From: Kosmotoga olearia TBF 19.5.1 | GTDB taxonomy: Bacteria; Thermotogota; Thermotogae; Petrotogales; Kosmotogaceae | Length of the DNA stretch: 64,000 bases | Direction: 5' to 3' | NCBI RefSeq assembly: GCF_000023325.1 | Contig: NC_012785.1 | Span: 1,674,001 to 1,738,000 of the forward strand | Shown here: positions 36,646-44,138 of the stretch, piece by piece | How positions within the stretch are numbered: position 1 is the first letter of the stretch | How the letters are laid out: each line of letters starts with the position of its first letter | The notes under the pieces: generated by a model | Seen by the model: the letters and a program-made list of their open reading frames with translations, nothing else | What the model was told of the DNA's origin: nothing | The model's database searches: none | Program-made: the position numbers and the translations under genes

Positions 36646-37417
36646 TTTCTATCAACTCACCTTCTCTCGCTTTGATAAGAGATTTTGCACTTCCCTCATT
36701 CACAGCGATTTCTATAAAGCCACTGCTATCAATGTGGACGAGAATTTCACCAGGTCTAACATCAAAGTATGTCTTTCCAAAGGTAGCCCCGAATTCGTTC
36801 TTTCCGTATTTAATGAGAATTTTCTCTCCTTCATTGGGATTGACAGCTTTTAAGAGTTGTTCGGGGATATTTGTTTCCATGTTTCCAAAGTGATCGTAGA
36901 AAGCCACTTCACCGATGATTGAATTACCTTTTATATGGGATTTTCTGTATCGTAATACCTCGTAGTTCATCAGCAGAGATCCCACTCTGGAAAGCTCAAG
37001 ACCGTTTGCCAGATGCGCAGCTACAGCTGCGAAGATGTCTCGGCCATGGAAGGTCGTGGAATGCCCGTAGTAGTACTTTTTGTTGTCCAGTTCCCTTATT
37101 TCATGAACGCCATACTTCTCAGCCACAAAGGTGAATAAACCGTTATCCGGTCCCACAAAAGTCATTCCATTTTTGGTTCGCATGGCTATGGCTTTTCTGG
37201 ATGTTCCGACGCTGGGATCAACTACACACAAAAAAATTGTGTCCTTTGGAAAATCTATAGACGCTCTGAGTAAGATATGGGCTCCCATCCTGATGTTGAA
37301 GTGGTCGATATTGTGCGTTATATCGATTATTTCTTCCTTTGTAATGCTTCGAATAACAGCCTTTGCTACACCTACATAATAACTGTCGTAACCCCAATCA
37401 CTCATGAAAGCAATCAT
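36623..37417 (-). CDS. SAM hydroxide adenosyltransferase (SAM hydrolase, DUF62)
   Basis: 264 aa. Family features: MSDWGYDSYYVGVAKAVI at the N-terminus, FLCVVDPSVGTSR, VGPDNGLFTFV, and FHGRDIFAAVAAHLANG, all typical of the fluorinase/chlorinase-related duf-62 enzymes that hydrolyse S-adenosylmethionine to adenosine and methionine. The halide-binding features of true fluorinases cannot be assessed by eye. The physiological purpose is unclear. It overlaps both neighbours (by 20 and 23 bases), so it is part of the long - strand operon. Confidence 0.88.
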   Translation of the reverse strand: MIAFMSDWGYDSYYVGVAKAVIRSITKEEIIDITHNIDHFNIRMGAHILLRASIDFPKDTIFLCVVDPSVGTSRKAIAMRTKNGMTFVGPDNGLFTFVAEKYGVHEIRELDNKKYYYGHSTTFHGRDIFAAVAAHLANGLELSRVGSLLMNYEVLRYRKSHIKGNSIIGEVAFYDHFGNMETNIPEQLLKAVNPNEGEKILIKYGKNEFGATFGKTYFDVRPGEILVHIDSSGFIEIAVNEGSAKSLIKAREGELIEIVPNKME

Positions 37418-37817
37418 CTATCTCCCTCCGTTTTCTCAGTATATTTGTAAGCATTTTTTCTAGTTCTTCATCCTTCAATCGGTATAAATTCGTTACCGTA
37501 TCGCGGTCACTCGAACCGAATCCTTCAACGACTTCCACGGAATATTCACCAACAAACACAGACCAGAAATCCTCTTCACGCTTGTTAGAGGGAAGCAACA
37601 AAGCCCCTAAAACCTTCGCATGAGGTAAAAGAAAATCTATATGCCAGTGATTTTTCTTACCACCAATAAGATGACGTTTAACCCGTGAGGTCAACCCTCC
37701 CATCCCTGAGCCGATATAAGCATATGTCCCTGGCTTCAGTTCCCATGATCTGGCTTTGGTTTTGAGATTTACATTAGAATCTACCTGCAAAAATAAGATA
37801 TAACTTCCCTTATCCAG
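37398..37817 (-). CDS. GIY-YIG-related nuclease (DUF123), probable CTG start
   Basis: About 139 aa. The conserved parts are PGTYAYIGSGMGGLTSRVKRH and KKNHWHIDFLL, typical of the DUF123/Uri nuclease-like family; the C-terminus (SSDRDTVTNLYRL) fits too. The first ordinary start (TTG 37790) would remove the family's first strand, while the open frame continues upstream with KGSYILFLQV. The best candidate start is CTG at 37817-37815, five bases after AGGGTG (37828-37823). A TATAAT lies just upstream (37839-37834). It would be the first gene of the long - strand operon. Biochemical function is unknown. Confidence 0.72.
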   Translation of the reverse strand: MDKGSYILFLQVDSNVNLKTKARSWELKPGTYAYIGSGMGGLTSRVKRHLIGGKKNHWHIDFLLPHAKVLGALLLPSNKREEDFWSVFVGEYSVEVVEGFGSSDRDTVTNLYRLKDEELEKMLTNILRKRREIDDCFHE

Positions 37818-37833
37818 GATATCACCCTAATAA

Positions 37834-37839
37834 ATTATA
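37834..37839 (-). promoter_or_regulatory. -10 element for the 37.8-25.2 kb - strand operon
   Basis: TATAAT reading on the - strand, only five bases from the AGGGTG ribosome binding site of the GIY-YIG gene; a start 6-7 bases downstream would fall in the binding site. No good -35 is visible at 17 bases. Its twin on the + strand is at 37902-37907. Confidence 0.6.
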
Positions 37840-37898
37840 CGATAAATTGAGGTTTACAGTTCTCCTGTGTTGGTGCGAGGGTAGCTTTTTTACGAAAT

Positions 37899-37907
37899 TG
37901 GTATAAT
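37899..37907 (+). promoter_or_regulatory. Extended -10 promoter of the racemase-like gene
   Basis: TGgTATAAT (37899-37907) is a perfect extended -10. The ribosome binding site AAGGAGG at 37912-37918 begins four bases later, so transcription would start at or within it. No matching -35. Confidence 0.65.
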
Positions 37908-37927
37908 CGTTAAGGAGGTTGATATTT

Positions 37928-38995
37928 ATGGCATTTGTGGAGATTTATCCGAATAGAGTGAAAATGAATACTTCCTATTTGAGGAATTTATGTGCTGGTT
38001 ACGGTGTTGAAGTTGTTGGTGTAACCAAGGTTACCTGTGGAGATGAAAAAATCGCATCCGCGATAGTTGAGGCTGGTGTGAAGACAATAGGTGAGTCCAG
38101 GATTGAGAATATCATCAGAATCAGAAATTCAGGTATGGATAACGCCAATTTTATGCTTTTACGTCCTCCTCAAAGGAGCAGAGTGTCTGCAGCCCTGGAT
38201 GTTGCTGATGTCTTTCTGATATCGGATCTGGATATGCTGGGTTGCTTTATGGAAGCTCCCAATCTGAGAAAATACCATAGGATGATTTATATGATCGACA
38301 CCGGTGACCTCCGGGAAGGTGTCTGGTATAAAGAAGCTATTCCGGAACTTGAAGAGGCTGTAAAAATCGCTGGTCGATATTTAGCTGGTATTGGAACGAA
38401 TCTTGGCTGTTACGGTGGGGTACTGGCAACTCCTGAAAAATTTGAAATATTGCTGGACCTTGGTGAAAAACTTTACAAAAGGACCGGTGTAAAGTTGGAG
38501 ATTTATTCTGCGGGCAATACAGCTTCGTTACCTCTTATTGAAAACAACACGTGCCCGGAAGGGATAAACCAGTTCAGATTGGGTGAATCGATCGTTTGCG
38601 GAACGGATGTTACCAACAACAGGGTGGTTCCAGGAACGAGGCAGGATACGTTCATACTCTACGGTGAGATCATAGAATTGAAAACAAAACCCTCGGTTCC
38701 GGAAGGTGAAATAGGCAGGGATGCTTTTGGAAGGATACCGGTTTTTGAAGACAAAGGGCCAAGATTGAGGGCCATTCTCGATATGGGTGAACTGGATGTT
38801 ATTCCGTCAGGGCTTACACCGCTGGATTCGAAAATCTCAATATTGCATGCTTCCAGCGATCATCTTATAGTTGATTTGACGGAATCCAGTGTTGATTACA
38901 AAACAGGCGATATCATTGCCTTCAAAATGTCTTATGGTGCTTTACTAAGAGTGATGACCTCCAGATATATTGAAAAGGTTTATCGATGGGAATAA
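37928..38995 (+). CDS. PLP-dependent amino-acid racemase, ornithine racemase-like
   Basis: 355 aa. Alanine-racemase N-terminal (TIM-barrel) domain: the PLP lysine is in VVGVTKVTCG (usual VxK motif), followed by GVKTIGESRIENI, MIDTGDLREGV, IGTNLGCYG, YSAGNTASLP and INQFRLGESIVCG. These match the group that includes ornithine racemase and YhfX-like proteins, which lack the C-terminal domain of true alanine racemase. Substrate is not certain; ornithine is plausible given the ornithine/lysine decarboxylase at 24015. ATG 37928 follows AAGGAGG. Monocistronic, ending in a hairpin. Confidence 0.8.
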   Translation: MAFVEIYPNRVKMNTSYLRNLCAGYGVEVVGVTKVTCGDEKIASAIVEAGVKTIGESRIENIIRIRNSGMDNANFMLLRPPQRSRVSAALDVADVFLISDLDMLGCFMEAPNLRKYHRMIYMIDTGDLREGVWYKEAIPELEEAVKIAGRYLAGIGTNLGCYGGVLATPEKFEILLDLGEKLYKRTGVKLEIYSAGNTASLPLIENNTCPEGINQFRLGESIVCGTDVTNNRVVPGTRQDTFILYGEIIELKTKPSVPEGEIGRDAFGRIPVFEDKGPRLRAILDMGELDVIPSGLTPLDSKISILHASSDHLIVDLTESSVDYKTGDIIAFKMSYGALLRVMTSRYIEKVYRWE

Positions 38996-39030
38996 TCCAC
39001 TCGCTCATAGAGGTGCGAGTGGGTTATTTA
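38991..39030. terminator. Bidirectional terminator between racemase and CBS genes
   Basis: CCACTCGC and GCGAGTGG form the core of a long hairpin that extends through AATAA/TTATT on each side, overlapping both converging stop codons (TAA at 38993-38995 and, on the - strand, at 39026-39024). Confidence 0.85.
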
Positions 39031-39464
39031 ACATCATAAAGTGCCTTGAGAATTTCCAGTGAGTTTAGGTCACCAAGTATATTGCCGTTTTTGTCAATGA
39101 CGGGAATCTCCTGGACCTCATTTTCTATCATATACCTCAAAGCTTCATCCAGGGTGGTTTCTTCGGTAACCGTTATAGGATCGAACATGATATCTTTCGC
39201 TTTTTTACCCGTAATTATTTCTATTGTCTTGGCAAAAAGGCTTCCGGGTTGAATGATTCCGTAGAACTCATATCCGGATATTTTTAAGAGGTAAAGCACG
39301 GGTATCATTCCGACGATCTTTTCATTGTCATCGACTACATAGACCGTTCTCGCTAGAGGATGATCCAGGAGCGCTTTGACTATATCCTGTATAGCCGCAT
39401 TCTCTTTAACAATAGGGGCGTCAAGGGTTATGGAATTGAAAATATCCTTTACCAGCATTCTCAC
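39024..39464 (-). CDS. Two-CBS-domain protein
   Basis: 146 aa: a complete Bateman module and nothing else. CBS1 runs from LVKDIFNSITLDAPIVKENAAIQDIV, CBS2 from AKDIMFDPITVTEETTLDEALRYMIENEVQEIPVIDKNG. Such modules bind adenosine ligands and regulate a partner. The gene overlaps the end of the upstream permease gene by four bases, so it likely regulates that transporter. Confidence 0.87.
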   Translation of the reverse strand: MRMLVKDIFNSITLDAPIVKENAAIQDIVKALLDHPLARTVYVVDDNEKIVGMIPVLYLLKISGYEFYGIIQPGSLFAKTIEIITGKKAKDIMFDPITVTEETTLDEALRYMIENEVQEIPVIDKNGNILGDLNSLEILKALYDVK

Positions 39465-40744
39465 ATACCTCCCATCGAAAGTTGTACAAGCACATAGATG
39501 GTTCCCAGCCCTAGCGAGATCATTGTGGGTATTATGGAAAGTTTTAAATAATTCAGATATCCAAATTTCTTTCTTGTATGCTTCTCAACCAGGGCAGCTC
39601 CTACCATATTCGCTGCTGCACCCGTGAGTGTGGCATTTCCACCAAAACACGCTCCAATGGATAAAACCCACCAGATATCCGCTGGAAATCCGTGTGTAGC
39701 TATCAGAGATTTTACGATAGGTATCATGACGGTCACCGTAGGGACCGCACCTATTATAGCGCTCATGATAGCTGTGAGCCACAGCATGACCATGAATATG
39801 GTGAGAGGGTGATTATATAGGCCGGCAATGGAGGAGGATATCAGGTCGGTTATACCAACTTCCTGAAGCGCGGAGGCAACCATGAACAATCCCATAAAGA
39901 AAAAGATTGTATCCCATTCTATATCTCTTGACAGTTCACCAACGCTCTTTTGAGATAGCAACATAGAGATTGCCGCGCCTGTCAATGCGATGCTGGCCGT
40001 TTCATAATCAAGGGTTTCATGAAGTATGAAGCCAACGATGACAGCCACGAAGATTCCAAGGGATTTGTACAGCTCTTTTTGAGATTTGATTACCTTAGAA
40101 GCGTCCACAGCTGAAAGTTTTTTTAACTTTCGGGATAAACCCGAGTACTTTCTGAAGACGGTGAGATCCATGTACAAAAGAAGAATACCGAGAGTTACCA
40201 GAACAAGCGGCCCCAGATTAATGATAAAGTCGAGGAATCCATTTCCACTTGCTGAGCCTATCAGTATATTTGGTGGGTCACCGATAAGGGTAGCGGTGCC
40301 CCCGACATTTGCGGATATAACTCCCATGATTAAAAAAGAGACAGGAGAAACCCCCAGAGAATCAGCAACAAGAAAAAGGATGGGAGAAAAAAGGAGAATG
40401 GTGGTAACGTTGTCCAGGAAAGCGGAAAACACAGCTATCGTAACCATGAAAAAATAGAAAAGAAGTCGGATATTTCCTTTCGAAAGCCTCACAACGAGTA
40501 TAGCAACGTACTCGAAAAAGCCTGTGGTTCGAAGTATAGCTATGATTATCATCATTCCAATGAGAAGACCGATGGTGTTGAAATCAATATACTGACCTAC
40601 ATCAGTTGTATTGAAGCTTTCAATTACCTTTGAAAGGATTATGATCATGCCCGCGGCAAAAGCTACGATGGAGCGTTTGAATTTTCCCTGAATAATTAAA
40701 AGATAAGTTACGACAAATACTACTGAGACGAAGATCTTTTCCAA
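39461..40744 (-). CDS. ArsB/NhaD-type ion permease
   Basis: 427 aa with about eleven hydrophobic segments. The pattern of the ion-transporter superfamily is seen in NTIGLLIGMMIIIAILRTTGFFEYVA, FLDNVTTILLFSPILF, GVISANVGGTATLIGDPPNILI and its repeat, WVLSIGACFGGNATLTGAAANMV. This group includes ArsB, NhaD and the SLC13 transporters; the ion is not evident. Pairing with the CBS protein suggests allosteric control. TTG 40744 follows GGGGTGATC. Confidence 0.83.
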   Translation of the reverse strand: MEKIFVSVVFVVTYLLIIQGKFKRSIVAFAAGMIIILSKVIESFNTTDVGQYIDFNTIGLLIGMMIIIAILRTTGFFEYVAILVVRLSKGNIRLLFYFFMVTIAVFSAFLDNVTTILLFSPILFLVADSLGVSPVSFLIMGVISANVGGTATLIGDPPNILIGSASGNGFLDFIINLGPLVLVTLGILLLYMDLTVFRKYSGLSRKLKKLSAVDASKVIKSQKELYKSLGIFVAVIVGFILHETLDYETASIALTGAAISMLLSQKSVGELSRDIEWDTIFFFMGLFMVASALQEVGITDLISSSIAGLYNHPLTIFMVMLWLTAIMSAIIGAVPTVTVMIPIVKSLIATHGFPADIWWVLSIGACFGGNATLTGAAANMVGAALVEKHTRKKFGYLNYLKLSIIPTMISLGLGTIYVLVQLSMGGM

Positions 40745-40760
40745 GCGATCACCCCGAATA

Positions 40761-40769
40761 AGTATAACA
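40761..40769 (-). promoter_or_regulatory. Extended -10 promoter of the ion-permease gene
   Basis: TGtTATACT (- strand, 40769-40761). The GGGGTGATC ribosome binding site (40756-40748) begins five bases later, so the 5' end would lie at this site. The -35 region is poor. Confidence 0.55.
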
Positions 40770-40858
40770 CTTTTGAACCATCAGAATAATCGCAAAGTCT
40801 CAAAAAATGAACCCAATTTTTTGCCACACAGTTGATGAAGAGGAGGGAGGTAGAAAAT

Positions 40859-42247
40859 ATGAAAAGACTTTTTGTTGTTTCTCTCGTGATCCTTCTTGCA
40901 ACCCTGGGTCTGGCATATGTGAATCCAGATTATGAAAGTCCCATTGTGAAGGTTGTGGAAGTAGCAGCACCCGCAGTCGTAAAGATCGATGTGGTAACCA
41001 CTCAGCGTTATAGTCCCTTCGATCCTTTCACTGATGAGTTTTTTAGAAAATTCTTCGGTGAGATTCCCTTTGGAGAGCGAAAAGCAGAAGCACTTGGTTC
41101 TGGATTCATATTTGATAAAGAGGGTTACATTCTTACCAACGAACATGTTGTCCATAACGCTGACAAGATAATGGTTACTTTGCTGGATGGTAGCAAATAC
41201 CCGGCGAAGTATATCGGTGGGGATGAAGAACTCGATATCGCGGTTATCAAGATAGATCCTGACGGAAAGGATCTCCCTGTTCTTGAAATAGGCGATTCTG
41301 ATAAGCTTCAGATAGGCGAATGGGCGATAGCTATTGGGAATCCTCTTGGATTCCAGCATACGGTGACGGTAGGTGTTGTGAGTGCGGTAGGAAGGCAGAT
41401 CCCGAAACCGGAAGGAAATGGTTATTATTCCAATCTCATTCAAACGGACGCGGCGATTAATCCTGGAAACTCTGGTGGACCGCTTTTGAACATTCACGGT
41501 CAGGTTATCGGGATCAATACAGCCATCGTTTCTCCCCAGTATGGGACAACGCTTGGCTTTGCGATCCCGATCAATATGGCCATGAGGTTTGTGGATTCTA
41601 TAATCAAAACAGGGACTGTTCAAAAAGCTTTCCTTGGCGTTTATGTCACAACGGTTACCGAAAGCACAGCTAAATCGCTGGGCCTAAAGGTTGATGAAGG
41701 TGCGTTGGTCACCGATGTTTTCAAGGATTCTCCTGCGGAAAAAGCCGGTATAAAACCTCAAGACGTCATTATAAAACTGAATGGCCTTGATATTCGCAGC
41801 TCTTCAGAGCTTGTAGCGGCGGTACACAACTATCCCGCGGGAGCCAGAGTTACGATAACGGTTGACAGGTTCGGCAAGAGGATCACTTTCGATGTTGTCC
41901 TTGGTTATCAGGATAACGCTTCCGGCGAATCGAATGCACAGTACTCAGATGACAAATTAGGATTGGTTTTGGGAAACCTGCTACCCGGGGACAGGGAAAG
42001 GCTTTCAATTCCGGAGGAGATCAATGGTGTAATTGTGCGTGATGTTAAAGCTAAAGCCTATGCAGCGCAGCTTGGAATCAAGAAGGACGATGTCATTATT
42101 CGAATCAGCATCAACGGTAAGCAGAAAGAAATATCCAGTCTGGAGGATTACGAAAAGGTAATAAAATCCCTTGAAAGAGGGGACTATGTAGCACTCTTCA
42201 TATTGCATGAGGGTGTACGGTTTGTAGCTTCATTCAGATATTACTGA
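40859..42247 (+). CDS. htrA: HtrA/DegP-family periplasmic serine protease
   Basis: 462 aa. Signal peptide (MKRLFVVSLVILLATLGLAYV), trypsin-like domain with catalytic His96 (LTNEHVVHN), Asp126 (ELDIAVIKID) and Ser205 (NPGNSGGPL), then two PDZ domains (about 255-345 and 370-460). Envelope protein quality control. ATG 40859 follows AGGAGGGAGG; the upstream ATG 40832 is not near a binding site. Convergent with the btuD gene. Confidence 0.95.
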   Translation: MKRLFVVSLVILLATLGLAYVNPDYESPIVKVVEVAAPAVVKIDVVTTQRYSPFDPFTDEFFRKFFGEIPFGERKAEALGSGFIFDKEGYILTNEHVVHNADKIMVTLLDGSKYPAKYIGGDEELDIAVIKIDPDGKDLPVLEIGDSDKLQIGEWAIAIGNPLGFQHTVTVGVVSAVGRQIPKPEGNGYYSNLIQTDAAINPGNSGGPLLNIHGQVIGINTAIVSPQYGTTLGFAIPINMAMRFVDSIIKTGTVQKAFLGVYVTTVTESTAKSLGLKVDEGALVTDVFKDSPAEKAGIKPQDVIIKLNGLDIRSSSELVAAVHNYPAGARVTITVDRFGKRITFDVVLGYQDNASGESNAQYSDDKLGLVLGNLLPGDRERLSIPEEINGVIVRDVKAKAYAAQLGIKKDDVIIRISINGKQKEISSLEDYEKVIKSLERGDYVALFILHEGVRFVASFRYY

Positions 42248-42265
42248 TATCGATATAAACTGCAT

Positions 42266-42335
42266 AAAAAAGCGCCGCGTCACCAGTAACGGTGTGCTCG
42301 CGGCGCTCCCCCCTTTTCCCCTGTTACGGGTACAC
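42266..42335 (-). ncRNA. Candidate small RNA ending in a strong terminator
   Basis: Between btuD and htrA, on the - strand. A promoter-like pair (42368-42341) would start RNA near 42335. The predicted ~70-nt RNA ends in a hairpin GCGCCGCG/CGCGGCGC (42306-42299 and 42279-42272) with an inner CACC/GGTG stem and loop GTTACT, then T6 at 42271-42266. An upstream segment ACCCGTAAC (42332-42324) could pair 8 of 9 bases with GTTACTGGT in the terminator, an alternative fold. It contains no open reading frame I would defend. If the promoter is false, this is simply the terminator of the btu operon. Confidence 0.45.
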
Positions 42336-42340
42336 AAGGG

Positions 42341-42368
42341 ATTATAGCATAACCTTGCTTAAAGCCAA
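42341..42368 (-). promoter_or_regulatory. Promoter-like element downstream of btuD
   Basis: On the - strand, TTGGCT (42368-42363), 16 bases, then TATAAT (42346-42341) preceded by TG at 42349-42348, making an extended -10. It points at the terminator hairpin at 42306-42266 with no gene between. Confidence 0.5.
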
Positions 42369-42371
42369 AAA

Positions 42372-43151
42372 TCAATGGAAAATTACCAGAGGTTTTCCAT
42401 TTATGGGATTTTTGATTATCTTCGACTTCACACCATAAACCTTTTCCAGAAGCTCTTCAGTAATCACTTCCTCAGGGTGGCCTTTTGAGATTATCTTTCC
42501 GTCTTTCAGAAACATAATCTCACTCGATACCTTTATAGCCTGGTTCACATCATGGGCAACCATTATCGCCGTCAGGTTGTTGGTTTTAATCAGATTCAGG
42601 GTAAGGTCCAGAAGCTTTTGTGAGTGACCGGGATCGAGGTGTGTGGTGAACTCGTCCAGGAGTAGGAGCTGACCTTCCTGTGCCAACGATTTTGCAATGA
42701 TAACGCGTTGTTTTTCACCACCGCTGAGGGTGGAGCATCGTCTTTCCCTGAATTCGTAAACCTCTGTGCTTTTCATCGAAGCTTCTATTATTTCATAATC
42801 TCTTTTGTTGAGTCCTCGAAAAAGCGAAAGATGGGGATTCCTTCCAAAGGAGACTATTGTGAAGTTCTTCAGGTCAAAAACAGGTGAAAACTCCTGTGGA
42901 ATATAAGAAGCGATCATTGCTAGATGTTTTATGGAATATTCTTTTACTTCTTTATCGAGGATCTTTACGCTTCCGCTGTAATCTCTCAAGATACCAACTA
43001 TTATCTTCAACAACGTGGATTTTCCACTTCCGTTAGGTCCAAGGATACTTAAAACCTTGCCTTTTTCAACGGAAAAACTTATGTTTTTGAGGACCTCTTC
43101 GTTCGTGTAACGGTAAGTGAGTCCTTCGACTCTTACGAAAAAGTCACTCAC
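42372..43151 (-). CDS. btuD: ABC transporter ATP-binding protein, vitamin B12 import
   Basis: 259 aa. Walker A GPNGSGKST, signature LSGGEKQRVIIAKSLAQ, Walker B LLLLDEFTTHLD and H loop VAHD, all of the FecE/FhuC/BtuD iron-siderophore/B12 family. The order substrate-binding protein, permease, ATPase and the cobalamin riboswitch upstream indicate B12 (or a corrinoid precursor) rather than iron. Overlaps the permease gene by eight bases. Confidence 0.88.
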   Translation of the reverse strand: MSDFFVRVEGLTYRYTNEEVLKNISFSVEKGKVLSILGPNGSGKSTLLKIIVGILRDYSGSVKILDKEVKEYSIKHLAMIASYIPQEFSPVFDLKNFTIVSFGRNPHLSLFRGLNKRDYEIIEASMKSTEVYEFRERRCSTLSGGEKQRVIIAKSLAQEGQLLLLDEFTTHLDPGHSQKLLDLTLNLIKTNNLTAIMVAHDVNQAIKVSSEIMFLKDGKIISKGHPEEVITEELLEKVYGVKSKIIKNPINGKPLVIFH

Positions 43152-44136
43152 GGGAAATCGCCTCTCTGCGACGCATCAGATAGATAAAGATTGGAGCTCC
43201 CACGAGAGCTGTTACGGCTCCTATCGGGAGTTCTGTAGGTTGGAAAAAGGTTCTTGCGAAACTGTCACAGGCGATGAGAAAGATTCCACCTATGGCAACG
43301 TTTGAAAAGAGGCTGAATCTGCTGTCAACGCCAAAGATGAGACGAGTTATATGAGGAATAATAAGCCCGACAAAGCCTATCAATCCCGCTGTAGCTACGG
43401 AAATCGCCGAAACCAGTGCTACGGTAAAGAAAACAGTCACCTTTATTTTTTCCGGATTGATTCCAAGGGTTATGGCGTGTTCTTCCCCCATCGCGATTAT
43501 CAGCATCCTCTGCCTTAAAAAGAAGAAGATGATTACCTCTGCAATTACAACGGGCAGTAGTTTCAGAGCATCGTCCCATGTCACGCCCGAAAGAGAGCCA
43601 AGCGACCAGAAATGTAGGCTCAAAACGTTCTTCCACGCAAAAACCACAAGAAAAGTGACCGCTGCATTGAAAAGAAAAGAGATTATCACACCGCTTAAAA
43701 TCAAAGAGGTTACCGGCACCCTTCCTCCCCTCTTTGCGAGATAATAAACGAGGAAGGCGGAGACAAGGGCGAAAATAAAGGAAAGAACCTCCATACTTAT
43801 GAAGATACCGGCACTCTCTTTAAGAACAAGGCTCAATACTGCACCAAAAGAAGCTCCCGCCGATATCCCTATGATATAGGGATCGGCGAGAGGGTTCATT
43901 AAAGTTAACTGAAGGCCATCTCCAGCAACGGCCAATCCGGCACCTATCAGCAGTCCTACAATTACTCTTGGCAATCGGAGATTCATGTAGAGATGCGCTT
44001 TGGGTCCTAGAAGTTTTCCGCTAATTATTTTGAGTACTTCAAACAATGAGTACCTGACGGTACCAAGGCTGGAGAGCCATATTATTAGAAATAAAGAGCT
44101 AAAAAGAATCAAAAGGAATAAAACGAATCGTTTCAC
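43144..44136 (-). CDS. btuC: ABC transporter permease, FecCD family (B12 import)
   Basis: 330 aa with about ten hydrophobic helices. Family landmarks: LRLPRVIVGLLIGAGLAVAGDGLQLTLMNPLADPYIIGISAGASFGAV near the start (given here over residues about 53-100), and GLIGFVGLIIPHITRLIFG near the end, which contacts the ATPase. Role fixed by the riboswitch and the adjacent btuF-like and btuD-like genes. Confidence 0.9.
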   Translation of the reverse strand: MKRFVLFLLILFSSLFLIIWLSSLGTVRYSLFEVLKIISGKLLGPKAHLYMNLRLPRVIVGLLIGAGLAVAGDGLQLTLMNPLADPYIIGISAGASFGAVLSLVLKESAGIFISMEVLSFIFALVSAFLVYYLAKRGGRVPVTSLILSGVIISFLFNAAVTFLVVFAWKNVLSLHFWSLGSLSGVTWDDALKLLPVVIAEVIIFFFLRQRMLIIAMGEEHAITLGINPEKIKVTVFFTVALVSAISVATAGLIGFVGLIIPHITRLIFGVDSRFSLFSNVAIGGIFLIACDSFARTFFQPTELPIGAVTALVGAPIFIYLMRRREAISRE

Positions 44137-44138
44137 AT

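Noticed and set aside
40781-41623. Long open frame (280 codons) on the - strand of htrA
   Set aside because: Antisense shadow of htrA; composition and lack of a ribosome binding site argue against a gene.
42248-42310. Hairpin at 42272-42306 as terminator of htrA on the + strand
   Set aside because: On the + strand it is followed by CTCCCCCC rather than a T run; the T6 tail is on the - strand.
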